From Cladorrhinum sp. PSN259 (taxonomy: Eukaryota; Ascomycota; Sordariomycetes; Sordariales; Podosporaceae), in assembly GCA_033725935.1 (NCBI GenBank), contig MU867077.1, positions 124,001-188,000 of the forward strand: a DNA stretch of 64,000 nucleotides, given 5' to 3'. Below the pieces are notes generated by a model, which saw nothing but the letters and a program-made list of their open reading frames with translations, ran no database searches and was not told the DNA's origin. Below, piece by piece: positions 57,070-64,000 of this stretch (positions are counted from its first letter, which is position 1; each line of letters starts with the position of its first letter). The position numbers and the translations under genes are program-made.

Positions 57070-60000
57070 ATGGATTCCGAGCCCCAAAGGCGATCGCCCA
57101 AGGGAGACGATGGCCCGCTTGATATCGAGACCATTTATGAAAATGGCGAAAAGAAGACCGTTGTACTCAACCCCGAGGGGAAGGTCGTCTACCCTGCCTA
57201 CGTCCCGCCGCCTACCCAGTCTCCTCCACAAGCTGGAACCTCAACAAAACCTCCTTCACAGGAGCAACAACAACATCATATCAAGGACGACAATCCTTTC
57301 CAGTCGAATGCCCGCAAGATGCCTCGAGTGAACAGCGAAGACCGCACTCCTTCACCCAAGACGGTAATGCTACAGCGAGCTAGAACCGAGGTCTCACCCA
57401 CACTTCACGATGAATCCAGCAGCGAATCATCCTCAGATGAGGAGCACCTGAACAAGCTGTCCAATAAGGAACGGAAGAAGGCACTGAAACAGAAACAAAA
57501 ACAAGACCGATATCGTCGCTTCAGTCTCGGCAATGAACATTACACCACCAAGGGCAAGGTGTCGAAGCAAGATGGCCGTCTCAGCATCTCCCTCAAGGAT
57601 ACCAGCAACACTGGATACCTTGCTAAAGCTCTCGGCCAAGCAGCCAGGAAGATGGCCCCTCAGAAGAAGGCTGATAAGGACGACGCCGTCAATCGAGACA
57701 AGGCAGATAGCGAAGCGGCTCAGAAGCCCAGCCACCCTCAACCCTCAACCCCATCAACTTTCCAACTTGATATGCCTCAACCCCGGCTCAACATAGTTAT
57801 AATGGTCATTGGTTCACGAGGAGACGCCCAACCCTTTCTCAAGATCGGAAAAGTCCTTAAAGAGCAATACGGTCACAGAGTGCGCATTGCAACCCATCCT
57901 GCCTTTCGAGACTTTGTCGAGAAAGACTCCGGCCTCGAATTCTTCTCCGTCGGTGGCGATCCATCAGAGCTCATGTCATTCATGGTGAAGAACCCAGGCA
58001 TGATTCCAACCTTATCCAGCATCAAAGCAGGCGATATTTCCAAGAGAAGGCAAGCAATGGCAACAATGTTCAGGGGTTTCTGGCGGGCATGCATCAACGC
58101 CACAGATGACGAAACCAACACCCACAATCTCAAAATGATGGGAGCTAGAGATCCGTTCGTGGCCGACGCTATCATTGCCAACCCGCCTAGTTTTGCGCAT
58201 ATTCACTGCGCGGAGGCGCTGGGTATACCGCTGCATCTGATGTTCACATTTCCTTATACACCCACTCAGGCTTTTCCGCATCCGTTGGCGAGGATCAAGG
58301 GGGGCGGAATGTCTGGCCCCGAGCAGGGGGATCAACAAGGGTATGCTAATTGGATTTCGTATCCCTTAGTTGAGATGATGGTTTGGCAGGGCTTAGGTGA
58401 TTTGGTGAATGACTTTAGGGTCAAGACTTTGGGATTGGATCCCGTGAGTACCCTTTGGGCGCCCGGTGCTACGTACAGACTGAGGGTTCCAATGAGTTAT
58501 CTTTGGAGTCCTGGGGTTGTGCCTAAGCCGGAGGATTGGGGTGAGGAGGTCGGAGTTGAGGGCTGGGTTTTCCTTGAGCTTGGTGGGACGTTTAAACCCG
58601 AGGAGGGACTCAAGAATTTTCTTGAGAAGGGGAAGGATAGTGATAAGGACTTGGTGTATATTGGGTTCGGGTCTATTGTGGTTGATGATGCTGATAAGTT
58701 CACGGAAATGATTTTTGAGGCTGTCAAGAAGGCTGGAGTTAGGGCGTTGGTTAGTAAGGGATGGGGTGGACTTGGTGCTGGGGAGGGACTGGAGGTTCCA
58801 GAGGACATTTATATGTTGGATAACACGCCTCACGATTGGTTGTTCCCCAGGGTGAAGGCTACGGTTATTCATGGAGGGGCGGGCACTACGGCTATTGCGT
58901 TGAAGTGCGGGAAGCCGACCATGATTGTGCCTTTCTTTGGGGATCAGTACTTTTGGGGAAGCATGGTCTCCAATGCTGGAGCTGGACCTGAGCCCGTGCC
59001 GTACAAGGAGTTGGATGCGGATAAACTGGCCGAGGGGATCAAGTTTTGCTTGACCGAGGAGGCGCAAACGGCTGTTGATAAGATTGCAAAGAGCATTGCG
59101 GAGGAAGGAGACGGCGCGGAGAATGCGTGCAGGGCTTTTCATAAGGGGTTAGTGTTGCACGGGGAGAGGTCAATGAGGTGTGCGATCCTGCCAGAGATGG
59201 CAGCGACCTGGAAGATGAAGGACACTGGACTGAGGCTGAGTCCCGTTGCGGCGGAGATGTTGGTGCAGAGGCGCTTGGTGAGCTGGAAGAAACTGAGGTT
59301 GTTGAGGCATAATGAGTGGAATGATTTTGAAGGCCCTGGAGAACCAATCACTGGAATTACTGGATCGATTATGGGTACAGTTGGAAATGTTTTTGGTGGG
59401 ATTGGTGGGGTGCCTTATCGGGTTGCGAAGAAGTTTAGGCATAGTAAAGAGAAGGAGAAGGAGAAGGAGAAGAAGAAGCGTAAGGGAAGTGCGAATGGGC
59501 ACACCAGTGTGAAGAAGAAGGATGGCAACAAGCAGTCAAATGGCAGTGGTGGTGGTGGTGGCAGTGATGATGAGCCTCCTCAAGTCGAGACTGCCACTGC
59601 TGGTGCTATTCATCGGCGCGATTCGAGTTCATCTACTTCAACCTTATCGAACCCAGCCGAAGAAGTCGCTCATCAAGTCGGCCATGGCGCCTTGAAATCA
59701 GCTGCTGCCATTGCGAAAGCACCCGTTGATTTATCTGTGGCTCTTGCCCAGGGCTTCCACAACGCACCGCGTCTTTACGGTGATGATACCGTCCGTCGGC
59801 CTATCAGAGTTACGGGAATGAAGTCAGGTCTCAAAGCAGCTGGGCATGAGTTTGTGTTTGGCATCTACGACGGATGGACTGGAGTTGTCAGATTACCTTA
59901 CAGAGGAGCAAAGCAAAGCGGAGTCCGTGGCTTCGTTACGGGCGTCGGCATGGGTCTTACTGGGTTTATTCTCAAAGATATTGCAGCTATTATTGGTCCT

Positions 60001-60690
60001 GTTGGGTATACACTCAAGGGAGTGGTGAAGCAGGCTGACAGGGGCAAACAGCCGATCAAGTATATACGAAAGGCTAGGGTTGCTCAGGGTGAGAGGGAAC
60101 TGAGACAACTGAGTGATGAAGAAAAAGAGGAGAAGGGTAAAGAGGTGGTTAAGGCTTGGGCTATTATGTGGAAACTGTGGGAGGAGTTGGAGAGGATGGA
60201 GAAGACCAAGGGGAAGAACAGTTTGAGAGCCAAACTGGGCGGGAGACATCGGAAGGCGAGGAAGAGAAGGGAGTGGGATGTTTTGTTTGAGAGTTCGGAG
60301 GTCGCGGAACGGAGTTTGGAGGGGTTAAAGAAGGGGGAGGGTGTGGATGTTATTCTGAGGAGGGAGAAGGGGAGGTTTGATCGGGAGGGGAAGTGGAAAG
60401 AAGACAAGGAGGAAGAGGCAGTGGTGGACGGTGGTGATAAACGGACGCCAGTTTTGGAACAAGAGGGAATTGCGGTCCAGGATGGTGTTGCTGTCAAGTC
60501 TTCAGACGAGGATGAGGCTGTCAGTAGGGATTTAGAAGGGTATTTGAGCGATGGCAAGAAGGAGAACGAGACGAACCCGTTTGCCGCTGCTGCCGTTGAG
60601 CCTAGTGCTCCGAGTAGGGAGGCTGAGGTTGCGAATAGCGTGGCTGGTGCAAAGTTGCTGGCTGTTGAGGCGGCTGATGTTAAGGCTTGA
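57070..60690 (+). CDS. UDP-glucose:sterol glucosyltransferase-like protein
   Basis: 1206 residues, no intron. The start is the ATG of MDSEPQRRSP. The N-terminal 235 residues are disordered, with acidic Ser and basic patches. The glycosyltransferase part begins at about 240 with NIVIMVIGSRGDAQPF, the GT28-type N-terminal Rossmann motif shared with Atg26-type sterol glucosyltransferases. The donor-binding signature HGGAGTTAIALKCGKPT (from about 601) and VPFFGDQYFWG follow. No GRAM or PH domain, as in yeast Atg26, is recognisable before it. After about residue 700 comes a KEKEK-rich linker, then a second folded region (GFHNAPRLYGDDTVRRPIRVTG and GIYDGWTGVVRLPYRGAKQSG) with weak likeness to lipid-transfer-protein C-termini. 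A coiled, charged tail ends the protein. The expected reaction is transfer of glucose from UDP-glucose to a sterol or other lipid 3-OH. Confidence 0.85.
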   Translation: MDSEPQRRSPKGDDGPLDIETIYENGEKKTVVLNPEGKVVYPAYVPPPTQSPPQAGTSTKPPSQEQQQHHIKDDNPFQSNARKMPRVNSEDRTPSPKTVMLQRARTEVSPTLHDESSSESSSDEEHLNKLSNKERKKALKQKQKQDRYRRFSLGNEHYTTKGKVSKQDGRLSISLKDTSNTGYLAKALGQAARKMAPQKKADKDDAVNRDKADSEAAQKPSHPQPSTPSTFQLDMPQPRLNIVIMVIGSRGDAQPFLKIGKVLKEQYGHRVRIATHPAFRDFVEKDSGLEFFSVGGDPSELMSFMVKNPGMIPTLSSIKAGDISKRRQAMATMFRGFWRACINATDDETNTHNLKMMGARDPFVADAIIANPPSFAHIHCAEALGIPLHLMFTFPYTPTQAFPHPLARIKGGGMSGPEQGDQQGYANWISYPLVEMMVWQGLGDLVNDFRVKTLGLDPVSTLWAPGATYRLRVPMSYLWSPGVVPKPEDWGEEVGVEGWVFLELGGTFKPEEGLKNFLEKGKDSDKDLVYIGFGSIVVDDADKFTEMIFEAVKKAGVRALVSKGWGGLGAGEGLEVPEDIYMLDNTPHDWLFPRVKATVIHGGAGTTAIALKCGKPTMIVPFFGDQYFWGSMVSNAGAGPEPVPYKELDADKLAEGIKFCLTEEAQTAVDKIAKSIAEEGDGAENACRAFHKGLVLHGERSMRCAILPEMAATWKMKDTGLRLSPVAAEMLVQRRLVSWKKLRLLRHNEWNDFEGPGEPITGITGSIMGTVGNVFGGIGGVPYRVAKKFRHSKEKEKEKEKKKRKGSANGHTSVKKKDGNKQSNGSGGGGGSDDEPPQVETATAGAIHRRDSSSSTSTLSNPAEEVAHQVGHGALKSAAAIAKAPVDLSVALAQGFHNAPRLYGDDTVRRPIRVTGMKSGLKAAGHEFVFGIYDGWTGVVRLPYRGAKQSGVRGFVTGVGMGLTGFILKDIAAIIGPVGYTLKGVVKQADRGKQPIKYIRKARVAQGERELRQLSDEEKEEKGKEVVKAWAIMWKLWEELERMEKTKGKNSLRAKLGGRHRKARKRREWDVLFESSEVAERSLEGLKKGEGVDVILRREKGRFDREGKWKEDKEEEAVVDGGDKRTPVLEQEGIAVQDGVAVKSSDEDEAVSRDLEGYLSDGKKENETNPFAAAAVEPSAPSREAEVANSVAGAKLLAVEAADVKA

Positions 60691-61741
60691 TCATCTCAGA
60701 TTGCGGTATGAGGGGTATATGAGATGATTACCCCTAAATTGGTCGGCGACTTTCATGTTTCTTCATGCAAGATACTCTTGGCTTCCGCGCGCGGTTCCTT
60801 TGTATGGTGCGGTACTGTGCCTCGTAATAAGCGCGTTTAATGGGATGGGAAATTCAGGGTTATTTTTTTCTCTCTTTCTTTTTCATCCTTTTTTGTGGCA
60901 TAATGCAATGTTTGAACCTAATGGCTCATGATTTTTGTCTGGCATGGAGTTGGTTCTAGAATTTGGTATGGATACGATTATTGTTTTTTTGGATGGGGGA
61001 AGGACTTGGACAACAACACATACACATATAGCAAGGTATTTAATTATAGCAGAGCAAATGAATGATGTTAAATGAATGATATTCTGCTGGTGTTTGAAAT
61101 GGACATTGATATGATGGAAAGATGGGCAATTAATACCTGATCAGACTGTCACTTGGTTATGAGTTTGGGACGGAGGTGTTACATGTTTCTTGGCTGTGAT
61201 GGGATGCTGGAGAGGATTTAGTAAGTCCTAACGCAAGAGAAGAGTATGTATGATGTTGGACGTGTGGTATGAATGTGTGATATAAAAGTGTGATATAGTA
61301 TGAAAGTATGAGTAAGGTAAAGTGAGGTTTGTATTATAGTGATGGGGTTTAATTTACTCTCGATTCTGAACACAAAGGAAGTGTACATACGCATGTATAA
61401 TCTTGAATTCAAGTTCCAGAGTTATGCCCGACCACTTACTCCGTACAGTAGATAGGTACTGTAGCCAACCACGTCGTGGACCAAAAAAAATCGACACTGC
61501 AAACTGGTTTTAGTCACTGCAAAGGTATACAACCACCAAACTCAGCACTTCCTCCGGCCACAACTATGCCTCTGGATTCATTTTTACTATAAATATGAAA
61601 TATATATATATCTCATCATATCATTGTATTGATTGGGAAGTAAAAGAGGATTTTTAGCAGCTTTTCTTGCGTTAAAAAAAGTTTGGCGTTTAGTGGTGCC
61701 TCTCTCTGCTTTGCGGTACCGTTTTTTTTTTTGTCCACGAC

Positions 61742-61762
61742 GTGTGTGTGTGTGTGTGTGTG
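61742..61762. repeat. GT dinucleotide microsatellite
   Basis: An uninterrupted GT run seen in the sequence, intergenic. Confidence 0.9.
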
Positions 61763-62190
61763 CCAACCTCAGTACTCCATTCAGTGCCAGTTTGTAATAA
61801 AACTTTCCAATGAATCTTATATCCTCATCCGGAAAGGTCGTTCTTCAGCCCTTACCCATATACCCCTTTATTCCCCCCCCCATGAAAGGTAATACAAATG
61901 GTGCATTGAAATGCGAAAGAACTCGGATATCCTGCGTGTGCTGTCCAATCACGTTCCAGAGTTCAAATATTATCTAAAATTTGCCCACATGAATGCATGG
62001 ATGGTCGTTGAGGGTGGGTAGATTTGAAGTTCGGTTAGGGAGATGCGTACTTTTGCAGTTTGTCTCAAACCGCCTGTAATGTAGATGATTGAATTCCTGT
62101 TCAAGTCAAGCGTTATCGGGCATAACCGGAAAATTAGATGATTGGATATTTCATCCGGAAAGTTGACCTTGTTAAAAGACCATGGCAATA

Positions 62191-62234
62191 TCAAGCTTTT
62201 GTCAAGCTTTTATCAAGCTTTTATCAAGCATTAA
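62191..62234. repeat. 11-bp tandem repeat (TCAAGCTTTTA), four copies
   Basis: Three near-exact units and one decayed unit in direct tandem. An inverted AAAAGCTTG follows at about 62240-62248 and could pair with them. Confidence 0.8.
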
Positions 62235-62253
62235 AATTTAAAAGCTTGTATGC

Positions 62254-62345
62254 GACATCGCGATGTCTGATGAGGTTACGCGTTGGTTAGCACTGGGGGA
62301 AATATACTGTATTTGGTTCGATTCCAAATGGCGCTAGTACAACGG
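62254..62345 (+). other. Palindrome plus tRNA-like B box, possible decayed tRNA or SINE
   Basis: A 14-bp perfect palindrome (62254-62267) is followed by a D-loop-like GTTGGTTAGC (62282-62291) and a perfect T-arm: TTTGG, TTCGATT, CCAAA (62312-62328). No matching acceptor stem or anticodon arm can be folded, so this is not an intact tRNA. A box-A-like TAGTACAACGG lies just downstream (62335-62345). Confidence 0.3.
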
Positions 62346-63414
62346 TGTAGCGGTACGCTTCTTTCTCGCGTAGGTTTCCCAGAAAAGGTGCTCCTACTTT
62401 TTTGGGATGACAGCTGAACCCCCCCCATAAACGGGCGGAAAAGCTAAGAAACTCGGGAACCCGCATCCTTCAGCGACTCTTGGCAGGCACGCTAAAAGCT
62501 GCAGCTGAGTTGTTGTTAGGGCTGATTTAGGAAACATCTTTCTGGGAGTTTTCTCTGCATCGTCCTGTTGGATCCGAGTCTTGTGTCGTGCTCGCTTCTT
62601 TCCAGTTAATCACCGGCCGAAACTTGTCGTTCGCGAATCAAAAGGTTATGAAGCAACCGTTTTATTCGTTTGTTGGTTTCCAACGTTTCGTCATCGGACG
62701 GCTGCCGGACGCTAACACATCAGCTCCAGGCTATGTACAAGCCCTTCCTTTTGTGTGGTTGGACCGGTCAGCGCCGCCGCCTTTTTTCTCTGATCTTTCT
62801 TCTCGACTTGTGATTTTCCTTCCGTCTGGATATCGTTTCTGAAACAAGGAGATGCCAGCGTGCTTGCGGCGGGCAAAGTCGCCACGCCCGAAATTTGGGG
62901 GCTCGATGGGAAAATGATGATCAAAGATGAAAGCTGGATAAGGATTACGATGTCGAGGAACCGAGTGGTTCATCTCCATCCTCCCCCGGTGATGATGACT
63001 TCGCCGGACACTGTCTCTCTGCAAACCAACTTCTTGACACATTAGTAGGTGGATGGGAATATTCGGTGGTTCTGACCTTTTTGCGCATTGCTTCGCAGCT
63101 GATCTTTGCTCCTGGGGATTTTACCCACCGCATCATCAAGATAGACGAGGGGCCATGGTATTGCTGACATATGCTCAGGGGGGTGTACATGTATAGCTTG
63201 TTGATCCTTGACCGCGCCGCTGACTTTGTGTCTTTTTCTCTTTCTCTTTCTTTTTGATCTCTCACTCAAGCAACAAACTTTTCAACGCTCGCTTACGGTT
63301 CTTCTGGGGAAGGAAAACATCGACGTCATGAGTTCAACGACCACGTCAGTAAGACGAGAATAATACAGCAAAGAAATCCATAACATTGCATATACCATAA
63401 TACCCCCATCGAAA

Positions 63415-64000
63415 ATGGACCCTCAACATCAATCGAGCCGAGGATCTCTCATCCACAGCCACGGCATCGAGCTCACAGACCAGCCACGATATCTAGAACA
63501 CGACGCCCAGCCAGGTCTCGAAGTGTTTGAGCACTCAACGTTAGAACCACTCAACAACAATACACCGACATATGGGCCACATCAATACCCATCCCCTTCC
63601 TATCCTTACGCACATAACCAACAAGCACTTTGGGAGAAAGCTGTTGCCGGCGGCCCACCACCACCACCACCCACATCATCCGCAGTATCAGGCCTGGAGC
63701 TTTTACAAACAAGACCACAGACTGCATACAGCACCAGCAATAATGACTTTAGCAGCCCATTTGATCAACGCCTGCTGGTGGTGCAACCGCCTGATAAGAA
63801 ACGGGAAGGGATGATTTGCGGCATCAAGAAGCAACTCTTTTGGATCATTCTGGCCATCTCGATCTTCTTGTTGGTTGTGGCTGTTGCTACCGGTGTTGGT
63901 GTTGGAGTGGGAACTCGGAAAGGGAATGAGAGGTGAGCTGATTCTTTCTTCTCTTACTTAAAGAACACCAGACCGGACTTTTAGGGGTGGAAGTCCTTCC
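63415..64000 (+). CDS. Single-pass membrane protein, N-terminal part (cut by window edge)
   Basis: Exon 1 (63415-63932) encodes 172 residues plus two bases. A likely intron (63933-63984, GTGAGC...TTTTAG, 52 nt) leads into a second exon that starts at 63985 and leaves the window. The first 130 residues are cytosol-type, Pro/His/Gln-rich and without a signal peptide. A basic segment (KKREGMICGIKKQ) precedes one membrane helix (FWIILAISIFLLVVAVATGVGVGV, about residues 143-166). Reading then continues as GTRKGNERGGSPS. This is the type II layout of a family of fungal proteins whose outer part is often a beta-propeller lectin-like or Ser/Thr-rich domain. The outer part lies outside the window, so function stays open. 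Confidence 0.75.

Larger units (their letters stand above)
60691..63414. other. Intergenic region before the right-edge gene
   Basis: 2.7 kb without a convincing gene. It is A/T-rich up to about 62.2 kb, with a GT microsatellite at 61742-61762. A small block of direct repeats, a palindrome and a tRNA-type B box lies at 62191-62345 (listed separately). The last 150 bases are the probable leader of the next gene. Confidence 0.6.

Noticed and set aside
1..64000. CRISPR arrays, bacterial-type operons, ribosome binding sites, rRNA and complete tRNA genes
   Set aside because: None seen; the organism is a eukaryote and both tRNA-like segments fail to fold into a complete tRNA.

Overview
The window looks like nuclear DNA of a filamentous ascomycete, probably a Sordariomycete-type genome. 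About 16 protein genes sit in 64 kb on both strands. They carry short GT-AG introns (mostly 52-73 nt) with CTAAC/CTGAC-like branch points, have long C/T-rich leaders and are separated by intergenic stretches of up to 7 kb. There are no operons, no transposase or reverse transcriptase genes, no rRNA, and no obvious repeat-induced mutation.

Left part (1-20.7 kb): tRNA dihydrouridine synthase (dus1, +), a Zn2Cys6 regulator (+), a secreted GH16-type protein with a GPI-like tail (-), a WW-domain protein (+), the ribosome-assembly factor Rix1 (-), the Stt4-scaffold protein Ypp1 (+) and dihydrofolate reductase (+). These are mostly conserved housekeeping genes. rix1 and ypp1 share a 0.6 kb divergent promoter.

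Middle part (20.7-48.4 kb): a 4.7 kb gap that holds a probable overlooked small spliced gene (22244-22621, -) with its own TATA box. It is followed by a 1721-residue NACHT/STAND receptor-like protein with an N-terminal Goodbye-like region and a C-terminal ZZ-like zinc motif (-), a second zinc-cluster regulator (-) and a conserved fungal protein of unknown role (-). A 7.4 kb divergent region then leads to a C2H2 regulator closely resembling Con7 (+), which controls conidiation and infection structures in plant pathogens. The presumed con7 leader is about 1.9 kb long and is enriched in the hexamer CTGGAC.

Right part (48.4-64 kb): a secreted isochorismatase-family hydrolase (-) lies head-to-head with a SET-domain protein that starts with a secretion signal (+). 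After them come a Ybp1/Ybp2-family protein (+), a long sterol-glucosyltransferase-like enzyme with extra tails (+) and, cut by the right edge, a single-pass membrane protein (+).

Exon structures were worked out by hand from splice signals, frame continuity and family motifs. No database search was possible. The points most worth a second look are the STAND protein, the secreted isochorismatase/SET pair, the con7 flanking motifs, two in-frame stop-free introns and the small gene at 22.4 kb.
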